DNA of 64,000 nt from a bacterium D16-56 (GCA_003611875.1 RAYY01000024.1:1-64000), one strand, 5' to 3'. Counted from the stretch's first letter, positions 43,197-53,120 are shown. Numbers and translations: made by a program. Notes: generated by a model not told the origin, from the sequence alone.

Positions 43197-45509
43197 CTAT
43201 GGCTGAACCGGAGACACCATATAGGATGCGTTGAGCTGTTCTGGTTGAGAATCAGATGTTCCCTCTGCTAAAATAACGATTTTCCAAGTGTGCCAGTTCT
43301 GTGGAGCTATGGTGGAAAGGGTAAATGAATCACTGGCGGCCAGATCAAATTGATCCTGTGATACAGCGGAAATCATTTGTCCGTTTTCATCGTAAAAAAC
43401 AATAAGCGCTGTCACCGAACACGGAACGTCAGTTTTGACATTTGCTGCAAACTCATCGCCATTAGATCCCGGTTCACCATCATTAGACCCAGACTCACCA
43501 TTATCAGATCCGGGCTTATCGTCATTAGACCCAGACTCAGGATTGCCGGCCTGTTCCGGTGGAAGAACCGGTTCGAAAACTGCCGTCAAAGTTCTGTCTG
43601 TGTCCGCAGTGAATGAAAAATCAGGTGTATCACTGACTGTAATGCCGTTTTCCTGCCAGGATATAAAGCGGTAGCCATCATCAGGTGTTGCTTCTACGGT
43701 CACAGATTCACCTTCCGCAAAGGAGCCGCCTCCGGTAGCAGCACCGCCCAGTGTAGCAGTAACATGGATTTCGCAGACAGGCTTAGAGTCGGGGACGGGG
43801 ATTTCCTCAAATACAGCTGTCAGCGTTCTGTCACCAGCTACTGCAAAGGAATAGGTATCTTTCGTACTGATTTGCTCCCCATTCTCAGTCCAATACAGGA
43901 ATTGGCAGCCTTCGTCAGGTGTTGCGCAGGCGGTAACGGACGTTCCTTCTTCATAATCGCCCCCGCCGCTGACAATGCCGCCCTGTGTGGCTGAAAGTTC
44001 AATATGAAAGGTGGGTTTGGAAACGGGTTCAAAAACGGCAGTCAATTTCCGGTTGCTGTTTACAGTAAATGTATAGCTTGCGTCTGTGCTGACCTGACTG
44101 CCGTTTTCAATCCATTCCAGAAAACGGAATCCGGCTTTGGGAGATGCCGTTATAGTCACAGATGCGCCATCCTCGTAGTCTCCGCCTCCGCTAACATCTC
44201 CTCCATGTGCGGGATCTGGCGCTACATCAATGGTGTACATATTTGGCAGGACTGTCACAAGGCAGGTGGCGGAGACATCCCCAACGGAAGCTGTAATGGA
44301 AGTTTTTCCAGCAGAAACTGCCGTCACAAGGCCAGTGCCATCCACGGACGCAACCGTGCTGTCACTGCTGTTCCATTCAATGTTTCCACTGGTTCCTTCC
44401 GGCTGAAGCGTTGCAGTCAATGTGTCTGAATCGCCAATATTTAAAACGAGTTCTGAATTGTTCAGCGTTATTGACGGTGACGGCGGTTCCTGTTCCGGAC
44501 CTTTTTCACTGAAAGTTCTGCAGTACACTGTTCCAGGATCTGGTATCATGTCTTCATAAAATTCCCTCGTTTCCCAATCATTGGGGAAAAGGCCATCAGG
44601 CTCATAAAGACTGACCACATCCTGGTAGTCGTCAAATATTGGCTCATTCGTATTAGGCGGCACGGCCAGATCGTCCGCTTCAGAAGCTGCTGTATTTCCA
44701 TGAATTTTGCTCTGTGAAATGCGCAGGTTCCTCGAACTGCTATAGATACCTCCACCATTAATATCAGCGGTATTGTCTGTAATGACACATCCAGACAGGG
44801 TAGTATTATAAAAAGCACAGGTAAAAATTGCACCGCCCCTATATCTTGCGTGTCCATTGGTAAAGGTACAGTTTTCAATCGTTGCATTCTTCCCGTCAAT
44901 GCGCAGATGTGCGCCGGAGTTTCCGGTATTGTTATCAAAGAGACAGTTAATGAGCGAAATATCGCCATCGTTAATAAAGACGGCACCATCACTGCTGCCG
45001 TTGCAGTTGATCAGATTGCAGTCCTTCACCGTCAGAGATGAACAGCTGCTGTTGACAAACGAGTGAAATGACAAAATGCCATCACCATCAAATGTAATGT
45101 TCTGGACAAAACCCTGATTCCCGTTAAAAGCTAATCTGCCTTCTGAACCTGTCCGGCGAAGGATTACGGAATAATCCGGTTTGCCAAGGTCTGCGCCGTC
45201 CGGGCACTGAATCAGGCAGTCGATACCGATTACTGTTTCAGCTTCTGCCTGCTCAATCGCCGCAACCAGTTCCTCGTAGGTTGAAACGGATGTGCATAGG
45301 GTATCTTCCGAATCTTCCTTTGCCTGGTGTTCATCATCGGAAGTGTTTGCGTCGGAAGAGGTGGCGATGGAAATATCTTCTGCCTTTATAACATGACTGC
45401 CTTCGCTGCCGTTCGCAGTAAATGCGCAAAGTGGAATGATCATCAATGCGGCTGCTACTATAACCGCAAAGAGCCGTTTTCTGGTGCTTTTCTTATCTTT
45501 CATATTCAT
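43197..45509 (-). CDS. secreted beta-helix / Big2 / InlB-repeat surface protein
   Basis: The 770-residue protein has a basic signal peptide (about 1-32) with a hydrophobic core. An adhesin-like right-handed beta-helix (about 85-290) carries repeated CTFTNGHARYRGGAIF-type units. A Big2-like domain follows (about 345-425, TLQPEGTSGNIEWNSSDSTV). Three InlB B-repeat units come next (about 428-640, ending LTAVFE). An acidic Gly/Ser/Asp repeat and a C-terminal domain complete it. There is no LPXTG motif and no clear membrane anchor. It is transcribed against the surrounding genes. A role in adhesion or mating contact is possible. ATG 45509 follows GGAAGGAG. Confidence 0.75.
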   Translation of the reverse strand: MNMKDKKSTRKRLFAVIVAAALMIIPLCAFTANGSEGSHVIKAEDISIATSSDANTSDDEHQAKEDSEDTLCTSVSTYEELVAAIEQAEAETVIGIDCLIQCPDGADLGKPDYSVILRRTGSEGRLAFNGNQGFVQNITFDGDGILSFHSFVNSSCSSLTVKDCNLINCNGSSDGAVFINDGDISLINCLFDNNTGNSGAHLRIDGKNATIENCTFTNGHARYRGGAIFTCAFYNTTLSGCVITDNTADINGGGIYSSSRNLRISQSKIHGNTAASEADDLAVPPNTNEPIFDDYQDVVSLYEPDGLFPNDWETREFYEDMIPDPGTVYCRTFSEKGPEQEPPSPSITLNNSELVLNIGDSDTLTATLQPEGTSGNIEWNSSDSTVASVDGTGLVTAVSAGKTSITASVGDVSATCLVTVLPNMYTIDVAPDPAHGGDVSGGGDYEDGASVTITASPKAGFRFLEWIENGSQVSTDASYTFTVNSNRKLTAVFEPVSKPTFHIELSATQGGIVSGGGDYEEGTSVTACATPDEGCQFLYWTENGEQISTKDTYSFAVAGDRTLTAVFEEIPVPDSKPVCEIHVTATLGGAATGGGSFAEGESVTVEATPDDGYRFISWQENGITVSDTPDFSFTADTDRTLTAVFEPVLPPEQAGNPESGSNDDKPGSDNGESGSNDGEPGSNGDEFAANVKTDVPCSVTALIVFYDENGQMISAVSQDQFDLAASDSFTLSTIAPQNWHTWKIVILAEGTSDSQPEQLNASYMVSPVQP

Positions 45510-45568
45510 TGAATCTGCTCCTTCCTATACTGAATAGCACCATTCTATATAAATTAGCTGCCGGATTT

Positions 45569-46054
45569 CTACATCAAACGATGCTGTATCCACTTTTGGC
45601 TGTTGGCAACAGCCTGGACACAGAAAACCAACCGGTCCAAAAGGCTTTTTTCGGACGGGTCATAGTCGGTTTTGAGTTCGGCCAGAAGATTCGATGCGTA
45701 TTCAAGAAACCAGACCACCCATGCCCGGATGCTTGTCCAGGTGCTGGTATCGGTTTCCTTTGTATGCTCCGCAGCCGTAGTTGCTGCAATCTTACTGATT
45801 TTCTCTGCATCCATCCGCTTGTATGGAATGATTCCTGGAGGCAGTTCCCTATGAGTCTTTCTGCAGTCCTCATTTGTACACTCCATAACACGCAAACGGT
45901 AGTGTTTCTCCCCGTCGACAGTCTGGAGTTTCCGTCGGCATGTTCCATGTACTTTAAGTTTGGCTCCGCAAACAGGACATGGAATCTCATCTGTGCCTGT
46001 GAAAATATATATGTCGTCTTTACAATATTCTATACCATGCATCACGCTTATCAT
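45569..46054 (-). CDS. DUF6431 domain protein
   Basis: The product of about 161 residues has the zinc motif IPCPVCGAKLKVHG with a second Cys group in VMECTNEDCRKTHRELPPG, then IIPYKRMDAE. These are characters of DUF6431, a family usually paired with a DDE transposase. No transposase follows here, so it may be a stranded half of an insertion element. The frame stays open upstream to 46210, but ATG 46054 begins the conserved part. The start is uncertain. Confidence 0.6.
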   Translation of the reverse strand: MISVMHGIEYCKDDIYIFTGTDEIPCPVCGAKLKVHGTCRRKLQTVDGEKHYRLRVMECTNEDCRKTHRELPPGIIPYKRMDAEKISKIAATTAAEHTKETDTSTWTSIRAWVVWFLEYASNLLAELKTDYDPSEKSLLDRLVFCVQAVANSQKWIQHRLM

Positions 46055-46289
46055 AAATTCTGTTGAGAGAAAAGAAAAAACAATAGTCAAAAGGTTCGGA
46101 ATGTTCTTTGAAATTCTGAAGCACATCATATGGGAAATCTTGGTTAAAACATTCCCTATTATTCTATATCGGCCGGAGAGTCGGGTAATTGCAGGTTTTT
46201 GCCCGAACATGACTGTAGCGTCAATTCTTGAAAAAAAAATAAAATGTGGAAGTCTTTTACAAATTTAATATTTATTGCGAGGTGATCGA

Positions 46290-46838
46290 ATGAAAAACTA
46301 TGTTTTCGGGTACGCCAGAGTGTCAACCGAGGCACAAAATCTGGACAGGCAGCTTGATGCCCTGAAAAACTATGGCGTGGATATTATTTACAATGAAAAA
46401 ATAACCGGGACGAAAAAGAACCGTCCTGAACTTACAAAGCTGCTGGACCGAATAACGGAAGGCGATATCGTGGTGGTCGAGTCTTTGTCCCGGCTTGGGC
46501 GCAGCACGAAAGACCTGATTGAACTTACCGAGATCTTCCAGAGCAAGGGTGTCAATCTTGTGTCGCTCAAAGAAGCTATCGACACCAGTACATCCACTGG
46601 GAAGCTCCTGTTTACTCTGATGTCAGCCATAGCCCAATTTGAGAGGGATGTTATCGCTGACCGTACCCGTGAGGGGTTGAAGTCTGCCAGAGCCAGAGGG
46701 AGAACCGGAGGCAGGCCGAGGGCCGATCCTGAGCAGGTGAAAAAGGCGGTTAAGCTGTATAAAACGGAGCAGTATTCTGTGAAAGAGATCGAGGAACTGA
46801 CAGGGATTAAGAAATCTACACTTTATAGAAATTTGTAG
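46290..46838 (+). CDS. serine recombinase (resolvase/invertase)
   Basis: The 182-residue protein has a catalytic domain opening with VFGYARVSTEAQN (nucleophile Ser about 10). It contains VVVESLSRLGRS and AQFERDVIADRTREGL, and has a C-terminal helix-turn-helix (SVKEIEELTGIKKSTLYRNL). It is the size of Pin/Tn3-type resolvases. Two further small genes follow closely. It may resolve dimers of the excised circle or be transposon-derived. ATG 46290 follows GAGGTGATC. Confidence 0.88.
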   Translation: MKNYVFGYARVSTEAQNLDRQLDALKNYGVDIIYNEKITGTKKNRPELTKLLDRITEGDIVVVESLSRLGRSTKDLIELTEIFQSKGVNLVSLKEAIDTSTSTGKLLFTLMSAIAQFERDVIADRTREGLKSARARGRTGGRPRADPEQVKKAVKLYKTEQYSVKEIEELTGIKKSTLYRNL

Positions 46839-46852
46839 GAGGGATTCTGTTT

Positions 46853-47071
46853 ATGAGTAAAAAGTTAAAGCCGATCCATGCAAGGGTGGTAATTGAGACG
46901 CGCCGCCCGCTGGGGCTTTTCTATGTACATGAGAATGGTGGCTATGTTGGGATTGACAATTCTACTGGTCACGCATGGGTTGAGGAATTTGCCAGCCTGC
47001 GGCAGTGCAAGGAGTGGCTGCGTAATCCGTGGGTGACGGTAGAGCCGATGGAACTGGAGGCGGCAAGCTGA
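46853..47071 (+). CDS. small element protein, unknown
   Basis: The 72-residue protein has the motif GLFYVHENGGYVGIDNSTGHAW. It is common beside DpnD/PcfM genes. It starts 14 bp after the resolvase, and its stop overlaps the next start (TGATG). Unknown. Confidence 0.5.
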   Translation: MSKKLKPIHARVVIETRRPLGLFYVHENGGYVGIDNSTGHAWVEEFASLRQCKEWLRNPWVTVEPMELEAAS

Positions 47072-47247
47072 TGGCAAGGTATAAGGTTGAGATAATGGAA
47101 ACATTGAGGCATGTGGTTGAGGTGGAAGCCGGAAGTCAAAAGATGGCAGAACAAATAGTGAATGATAGATGGAAAGATGGCGAGTATATTCTTGATGCGG
47201 ACAATTTTGCAGGAGTGAAATTTAAAGCCATTTGTACAGTGGACTAA
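47071..47247 (+). CDS. DpnD/PcfM family protein
   Basis: The 58-residue protein has the family pattern YKVEIMETLRHVVEVEAGSQ and ILDADNFAGVKF. DpnD/PcfM proteins occur on conjugative plasmids and elements; their role is unknown. ATG 47071 has GGAGG at 10 nt and overlaps the upstream stop. Confidence 0.7.
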   Translation: MARYKVEIMETLRHVVEVEAGSQKMAEQIVNDRWKDGEYILDADNFAGVKFKAICTVD

Positions 47248-47397
47248 CATTCAGTGAAATATAAGTGAAGGAATGCCAGCTGAGGAGCAGATATCTGGGA
47301 TACAGTAGTCAGTTCAGATGTGGGTGACTGCTGTATTCCTTGTTCTGAAATAAGATGATTTCATATTAGACGGTAATACTCTATAATCCATAATAAG

Positions 47398-47700
47398 ATG
47401 AATTATGAATATGATTCCGTATCTACCGGTTTTTCTATGTATGCAAGAAAAAATAAAGATATGAAAGGCTTCCCTGTTAGAGACAAAAAAGGAAAGACTA
47501 TAGGCTGGGAATATTCATATAAATCAGGCAAAGTCATACGGTGGAAACTGACATCCCGGCAGGCTGAAAATGGGTTTATTGTACAGAGAGTAACCGCCGT
47601 AGTCAATCCTCAAAGTCTTATTAAACAGGAGTATATTTCGGCAGCAAAAGAAGTCGATCTCGAATTGACAGAAAAACTGTTTAATGAGGATAACGGATAA
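47398..47700 (+). CDS. hypothetical protein
   Basis: The 100-residue protein is Lys- and Tyr-rich at the start (YARKNKDMKGFPVRDKKGKTI) with a beta-rich middle. The ribosome site is weak. Not recognised. Confidence 0.4.
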   Translation: MNYEYDSVSTGFSMYARKNKDMKGFPVRDKKGKTIGWEYSYKSGKVIRWKLTSRQAENGFIVQRVTAVVNPQSLIKQEYISAAKEVDLELTEKLFNEDNG

Positions 47701-47940
47701 AAACAGTTTCTATTTAGAGAGTAAATCTTCCGTGATAAACTATTATTGGAAATATCCACAGCAGGATGAAAAACATCCGAATTATTCATTTAGGTTTTAT
47801 GTCTTAAATTCATTTTTTATATTGACCATTATAAATCAGCGGGAAGACTGTTTTTGATTGCAGCATAGTCTTAACCTTATATAAAGTGCTTCTGCTTGCA
47901 ACTGTTTTGTAAAAAATATTTGTAAAGGAGGCAGATTACT

Positions 47941-48915
47941 ATGAATCTGAATCAGATATTGGAACTTTCTATGGTATTAGATAATGAGCATTTCCAGAAA
48001 GTTTTTCCCAGACTGTACAAAGGGGAGGGATATATAGTTGAGAGTAGAGAAGAATACATTGATCAGTCTTTAAGTTCCAAGGGAATAACAGTCATCTATC
48101 GGGACAGCCAGTACAAAAAGAAGATTCGGCTGATTGTCAACACATACCTGTTGGCAGATGATGTGTCTGATATAGACAGGCTGACCCGGAAGCTGGATAA
48201 AAGGATTACTGAATATTTCAACGGGAAATACCGGATAGATGATTTTACTTTGTCGGGGATAAATTTTATTGCAGATATGGATGTCGGCACCCGTGCAAAT
48301 GCTATGGCATATCTGAAAGTTTTTCAGAGGATTGGCAGAGTGAAAGGATTCTCACCGATCAGTTATGAATGCTTTGATGATAATGTCAGCTTTTGCTTGA
48401 GTGGGAACAGCAATGGCATTGAGTTCTTGCTTTATGATTTAGAAAAGGCATTTATGCGTCAGCTTAAAAGTGCCAATGCAGATTGGAAGAAGTTAAAGCC
48501 TATAAAGGGGATTCTCCGGGCAGAGGTGCGGCTGATGAAGCCAAAGGCAGTCCGGGCTTATACCGATGCAGATGATGCATCAGGGCAGATTGCAGACCTG
48601 CTGAAAGGCAGCAGGAATATTTTTTTGGATACCTTCATACAGATTATTCCTTTCGGGGATTTTTATAAAAAGGATAAAGCCGTGGAGATTATCCGTAAAG
48701 AGGTTGCTGACAGCATTATGAGAAGGAGGATGCTCAGGCTTCTGGTCCTAATCCCGGAGAAAAAATCGCTCCATCTTGCCCAGAAATCTATGAACTGTCG
48801 GAATATGGAGAAAATAATGGATGCATTCGCGAAGATAAGCCTGTCTCCTGTTACGATAAGCAAACGGCACGATGTGAAATATCTGGAATGCCTCTATACA
48901 TTCCTTTTGAATTGA
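47941..48915 (+). CDS. possible Rep-like (phage/plasmid replication II/X) protein
   Basis: The 324-residue protein has motifs NGIEFLLYDLEKAF (about 160) and ILRAEVRLMKPKA (about 195). They recall the EF-YDK and LRxEVRL motifs of II/X-type rolling-circle replication proteins. A clear HUH motif and catalytic Tyr pair were not found. GGAGG precedes the ATG. If right, it would let the excised element replicate. It could equally be an unrelated element protein. Confidence 0.4.
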   Translation: MNLNQILELSMVLDNEHFQKVFPRLYKGEGYIVESREEYIDQSLSSKGITVIYRDSQYKKKIRLIVNTYLLADDVSDIDRLTRKLDKRITEYFNGKYRIDDFTLSGINFIADMDVGTRANAMAYLKVFQRIGRVKGFSPISYECFDDNVSFCLSGNSNGIEFLLYDLEKAFMRQLKSANADWKKLKPIKGILRAEVRLMKPKAVRAYTDADDASGQIADLLKGSRNIFLDTFIQIIPFGDFYKKDKAVEIIRKEVADSIMRRRMLRLLVLIPEKKSLHLAQKSMNCRNMEKIMDAFAKISLSPVTISKRHDVKYLECLYTFLLN

Positions 48916-48989
48916 AGGAATGTGATCCAGCGAAAAAAGCAGTATAATTTGGGGAACAATTTACCAGACGAAATTTTGAATTATAGGAC

Positions 48990-49035
48990 AGCTTCCCCGG
49001 CACTCACGTCGGAGAAGCTTATTATGATATTTTTT
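48990..49035 (+). terminator. terminator after the Rep-like gene
   Basis: AGCTTCCCCG pairs with CGGAGAAGCT (49010-49019) with one bulge, then an AT run ending TTTTTT. Confidence 0.6.
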
Positions 49036-49110
49036 CAAAGTCAAAACATATCTATGATCTGACGATTTTCGTTGTTAAAGTGCCTGTAAGAAGATTTCCT
49101 TAACAATTTT

Positions 49111-50508
49111 CTATTCAGAGCTATTTGTTTTTTTCAATTGTTCTAAGTGAACATATTGTTCAATAGCCATTTTAATATTTTGCTTTACTGGTGCTGTGAG
49201 TAAACATGCAAATGCTACTTGAGGCATTTCGTGATTTTCTTTTTTTATTCGAGATTTATATTCAATGGGTTCGTACAATACGTTTGCAGCCATTATATTA
49301 ATTATTTCAAGGAAAGTCCGTTCATATTCCTTCCCAAAGAAACCTTTTTCTACAAATCGGTCAAGAATTAACATAAAAGTTCTGATTACCTCACCTATAA
49401 AAAGAGAAAATATCGCTGCATAACGACAAACTATCTCACGCTCCTTCAGGTTTGCAATTTTTTCATAAATTTTAAGATAAGGGATATCCCTTAGATATCC
49501 TGATATATCTAATAAAAGCTGGAATTCTTTTTCATCTTCGCATAGCATAAGTTTATTCATTTCCAATGTGATAATGTATGGTTTGAATTCTTTCTCCAAT
49601 CTATAAAGATTAATACCATAATAACTGGCGTCTTTTTTTACGTGCTCCAAACAATGTTCACAAAGTAAAAAATAATTCTCAAAGTCAATTTTTTGCAGTT
49701 TGTGTTGAAATTTTGTATATGCAATTTGCAAATTTTCCAGATAGTTTTCTTTAGGTTTTAATATGCCATTCTTATCATTTTGCTTCAATGCCTTATATAA
49801 ATCATTATATAAATTTCCTATTCTCTTGAATGTATCCCTGAAAATCTTCCCATCTTCGCTTTTGTCTCCGATATATTCAAAATATTGAAGCCACTCGTGT
49901 TCCGATGCATTTGGCATGAACATCCACTCTGTACCAGGGATAGGCGAATGTCTATTCGCAAAAAGCCTGCTCTTATATTGCCTCATGTTTGCCGAGGTCT
50001 TTGTAAGAGGTTCTCTTTTTTCATTGCCCTCCTTATCATACGCAAGATTTATATAGTAGGGATTACGCACATCAAGGCCATCTTTCATAACCCCTTCTTG
50101 ATTAAATTGCTTTGGGGAATGTGTATATGTATATTGGATTGCTGTGGATGCTTGAATTCTGTTTGTTTCTTGTATATATGTACACAATCCTTGAAATAGA
50201 CAGACATCAAATACTTCATTATGGACATATTCATCAAAATCTCTATATAATTCATATCCTATGGCAAGAATAAGATTATATGATTTTCCTAATATTAAAC
50301 GCAGTATTTCGTTAAGAGTTAATCCTTGTCCGGAATACGATTCACTTGCGAATGTTGAGATTTCATCTTGAATATCTAAAATATTTTCATAAAGTATAGA
50401 ATAATATTTATCATTATCCACAGCAAGAAATTTGTTTGGATCATGGAAATTATTTTTTGCTTCTTTTAATTTTGCAATGGATTGAGCTTTTTTTGTGTCC
50501 TCCTTCAT
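49111..50508 (-). CDS. large all-helical orphan protein, unknown
   Basis: The 465-residue cytoplasmic protein has no membrane segment or signal peptide and is AT-rich. Visible landmarks are PGTEWMFMPNASEHEWLQYF (about 193), YYGINLYRLEKEFKPYI (about 285) and a helical C-terminus. No nucleotide-binding motif was seen. It is a single gene on the minus strand in the transfer region, divergent from the DUF3102 gene. It could be cargo (defence or anti-defence) or a transfer function. Start ATG 50508 or TTG 50511 with AAGGAG upstream. Confidence 0.5.
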   Translation of the reverse strand: MKEDTKKAQSIAKLKEAKNNFHDPNKFLAVDNDKYYSILYENILDIQDEISTFASESYSGQGLTLNEILRLILGKSYNLILAIGYELYRDFDEYVHNEVFDVCLFQGLCTYIQETNRIQASTAIQYTYTHSPKQFNQEGVMKDGLDVRNPYYINLAYDKEGNEKREPLTKTSANMRQYKSRLFANRHSPIPGTEWMFMPNASEHEWLQYFEYIGDKSEDGKIFRDTFKRIGNLYNDLYKALKQNDKNGILKPKENYLENLQIAYTKFQHKLQKIDFENYFLLCEHCLEHVKKDASYYGINLYRLEKEFKPYIITLEMNKLMLCEDEKEFQLLLDISGYLRDIPYLKIYEKIANLKEREIVCRYAAIFSLFIGEVIRTFMLILDRFVEKGFFGKEYERTFLEIINIMAANVLYEPIEYKSRIKKENHEMPQVAFACLLTAPVKQNIKMAIEQYVHLEQLKKTNSSE

Positions 50509-50547
50509 CAATAGTCATCTCCTTATAAAAATTGATTAATATAAAAA

Positions 50548-50582
50548 TGTCACAGCTTTCTCCGGTCAATTTAAGGTATTAT
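50548..50582 (+). promoter_or_regulatory. transfer-regulon promoter 1 (DUF3102)
   Basis: TGTCACAGCTTTCT begins at 50548, and TATTAT lies at 50577-50582, 28 bp from the G of GTCACAG. The same box and spacing occur at the two mob promoters. It implies that translation of DUF3102 starts downstream, at ATG 50619. Confidence 0.6.
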
Positions 50583-50618
50583 ATAGCAAAGCATTATGGA
50601 GGAGATTATAGTAATATT

Positions 50619-51449
50619 ATGTATGATACAAAAAACAAACAAAACAGTTCATTGGAGGAAAGATCCAGCGAGAAGGCGGCTAACCCACGAGTAGAAAGTA
50701 TTCAAACGGAATATTCCATGGGGGACAATGCCACGGTATCCCAATCCATGCCCAATGAGGCAAAAGTGAACCCAAAACAGCATAGCATTGAGGAAATCAC
50801 TACAGAAATTATAAAGAAAAAAAGCAATGTTGTAAAGTCCTTCGTTGAAATTGGCTTCCTACTTATTGAAGCGAAGGAGCAGTTAGTCAGGCATGGACAG
50901 TGGCTGTCATGGCTTGCATATAATGTTGATATCTCTGAGCGAATGGCAGAACGCTATATGCAGCTGGCAAAGGCATATGGAAATTCGACATCGGTGTCGG
51001 ATTTAGGTATAACGAAGGCATTAATATTATTAGAGCTGCCAGAAGCGGATAGGGAGGCTTTCATCAATGACCTGCATGAAATAGATGGACAGATGCTTGC
51101 AGTTGGAGAAATGACTACGCGGGAAACCCGGAAAGCCGTCCGTGATAAATGCAGGCCTGTTGTGACAAATGATGAGCCACATAAAACATTTCAACCTATA
51201 GGGAGGGATTCTGTCTCAAATTTATATAATAAAAAGCGGGACACACTTTTGAAGCCAGCTGAAGAACTTGATTCCGAAATCAGTTCTGCAAAAACACATT
51301 TAGACTGCATAATAGATCTTCTGGCAGAGCAGAAGCATAGCGCAGAGACATACGACAGGTTTGCGGAGGATATGCAGTCACTACAGAAAAAAATAAGCCA
51401 GTGCATGGATTTGATTGAGGAAAAAACAAAAAGCGATGATTTCTCTTGA
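50619..51449 (+). CDS. DUF3102 domain protein
   Basis: The protein is 276 residues from ATG 50619 (GGAGGAG at 50598-50604). The frame also offers ATG 50547, but that has no ribosome site and would overlap the promoter box. The central DUF3102 domain (about 60-150) has FVEIGFLLIEAKEQL, WLSWLAYNVDISERMAERYM and LGITKALILLELP, followed by a coiled-coil tail. DUF3102 proteins are common beside conjugation genes and likely bind DNA. It may regulate the transfer promoters. Confidence 0.75.
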   Translation: MYDTKNKQNSSLEERSSEKAANPRVESIQTEYSMGDNATVSQSMPNEAKVNPKQHSIEEITTEIIKKKSNVVKSFVEIGFLLIEAKEQLVRHGQWLSWLAYNVDISERMAERYMQLAKAYGNSTSVSDLGITKALILLELPEADREAFINDLHEIDGQMLAVGEMTTRETRKAVRDKCRPVVTNDEPHKTFQPIGRDSVSNLYNKKRDTLLKPAEELDSEISSAKTHLDCIIDLLAEQKHSAETYDRFAEDMQSLQKKISQCMDLIEEKTKSDDFS

Positions 51450-51498
51450 GAATGAATTTTGATGGGATAGGACAATGCTGCAAAATTTTGGAATTAAA

Positions 51499-51525
51499 GA
51501 GTGGGTGGAGCAATTCCACCCACTC
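51499..51525. terminator. bidirectional terminator
   Basis: GAGTGGGTGGA (51499-51509) and TCCACCCACTC (51515-51525) pair perfectly. It lies between the convergent DUF3102 and coupling-protein genes. Confidence 0.75.
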
Positions 51526-51531
51526 AGTGCT

Positions 51532-53088
51532 TTATAATCTATTTTTTGTCTGAATCGACATATTCAATACATTATTTCTTTTATGGTGATGAAGCTGATG
51601 GTGTTCGTAATATGGAAGTTTGTCAATGCGGCAAAACCCTTCAGGATGTAAAAGGATGATATCTTTTAAGGTGGATAGTTCCTCGGGATAAATAATCGGT
51701 TCCCGCATTTTTGTCCAACTCTGTCCAGTAGTCCTTGAAGCGCTACTGTTTGCGCTTATTGAAAAACGACCAGTTTCTCCAATACCATAGTTTGTCCCAT
51801 GGCTGGTGCTGTGACTTTCATTGAAAGTTGTTTTTTTAATCTCTGCTTTTCCAATCATATCACTGATAAGTCTTTGGTTTCCGGGATCAGCAACATTCAG
51901 AATTGCCTTATATGGGCAGTTATCTAATATTATTGTTGAAACATTTTCCCCATATGCGTTAGCGAGCTGTGATAAGCTCTGTATAACCAGGCAGATGGTT
52001 ATGCCTTTGCTCCGCAGTGTTGAGACAGCATTTTGGATCGCATCAATCCTGCCAAGTCGTGGAAATTCATCCAACAGTATCAGAACGGGAGGAAGTTTTT
52101 TTGCTTCTCCCTCAGCGCTGTTTTTATCAGGCCGGCGTTCCAGTGTCCTGATTAATTGAGTGACCATAAGTATTATGGCTCCATCCCATTGCCCTAATTT
52201 ATCTTCCGGTATTTCTATAAAAATATTGTTTGTTTCCAAATCTTCCCATCTTATCATGTTATCAGATTTTGTAAAAGCTGAATTGATACGGTTGTCGGTA
52301 GCGAAGACCATAACATGCCTGCTCAATTCAGCACCAATTCCCTGTAGCATCCCGCTTTCTTCTGGATTATCAATGTCACGAAATTGGTTTATAAGATTAT
52401 GGACAATTTTATTCTTGCTTTTGTTAAGAATTGCAAGGAGTTCACCGATTGTCCGGGTCTGTATCAGAGACATAGCCATATTGAAATCTCCTTCTATAAT
52501 TTCCCCGTTTTCCTCATCTGTCTCTTTTAAGTCATATATGTACAGGAGTGTTGCCATAAGAATATTCCGTGCCGATTCGTACCAGAATTTTTCCCGTTCT
52601 TCGGGAGGTATGGGGATAATGCTTTGGGCTATTTCACGAGCGTTTTGCACCAGATCATTTGGATTTCCTTCACGCAGTAAATACATTGGGTCATAATGGC
52701 TATTACCTTCTCCATTTTCAGAAAAGCTGAATACTTTAGCAGGCCTTTGCATATGTCGGGCTTTTTCTAACAATTCCCTCTTGATGTCAATTGTCATAAA
52801 TGTTCCATCCCATGACTCCAGCGTCTGAATTGCTATGCAGGATGATTTTCCGCTTCCAATGCCACCAACAATCAGTACATGGCCATCTTCGCCTGAAGGT
52901 TTGGAAATATAGTATTCGTTATCCTCATGCAGCCAGTGTGAATGAAAACGCTTGATGCCAAAAAAGAAACCAGAATTTCTTTTTACGGTGCGCATCATAT
53001 ATGGTGGGATATGCTCCCTACCGCCTCTGGGGTTTGAATCTGAGAAAATCTGTTTAGCCAGTTCTTGTAAATTTGTTTTATTAAGCAT
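51532..53088 (-). CDS. VirD4/TraG-type coupling protein, soluble form
   Basis: The 518-residue protein has Walker A VGGIGSGKSS (about 73-82), Walker B VLILLDEFPRLG (about 315) and the FTsK/TraG-like QSLSQLANAYG segment. It lacks the N-terminal membrane helices of classical VirD4, so it probably docks on another element's channel. It is divergent from the relaxase genes. ATG 53088 follows AGGAGGAG; a longer frame to 53163 runs into the promoter box. Confidence 0.85.
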   Translation of the reverse strand: MLNKTNLQELAKQIFSDSNPRGGREHIPPYMMRTVKRNSGFFFGIKRFHSHWLHEDNEYYISKPSGEDGHVLIVGGIGSGKSSCIAIQTLESWDGTFMTIDIKRELLEKARHMQRPAKVFSFSENGEGNSHYDPMYLLREGNPNDLVQNAREIAQSIIPIPPEEREKFWYESARNILMATLLYIYDLKETDEENGEIIEGDFNMAMSLIQTRTIGELLAILNKSKNKIVHNLINQFRDIDNPEESGMLQGIGAELSRHVMVFATDNRINSAFTKSDNMIRWEDLETNNIFIEIPEDKLGQWDGAIILMVTQLIRTLERRPDKNSAEGEAKKLPPVLILLDEFPRLGRIDAIQNAVSTLRSKGITICLVIQSLSQLANAYGENVSTIILDNCPYKAILNVADPGNQRLISDMIGKAEIKKTTFNESHSTSHGTNYGIGETGRFSISANSSASRTTGQSWTKMREPIIYPEELSTLKDIILLHPEGFCRIDKLPYYEHHQLHHHKRNNVLNMSIQTKNRL

Positions 53089-53120
53089 TTTGCTCCTCCT
53101 CGTATTATGATGTTTTTGCC

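Noticed and set aside
45509..46066. Plus-strand frame of 185 codons
   Set aside because: It covers the upstream region of the surface protein and the antisense of DUF6431, whose zinc motifs are convincing on the minus strand.
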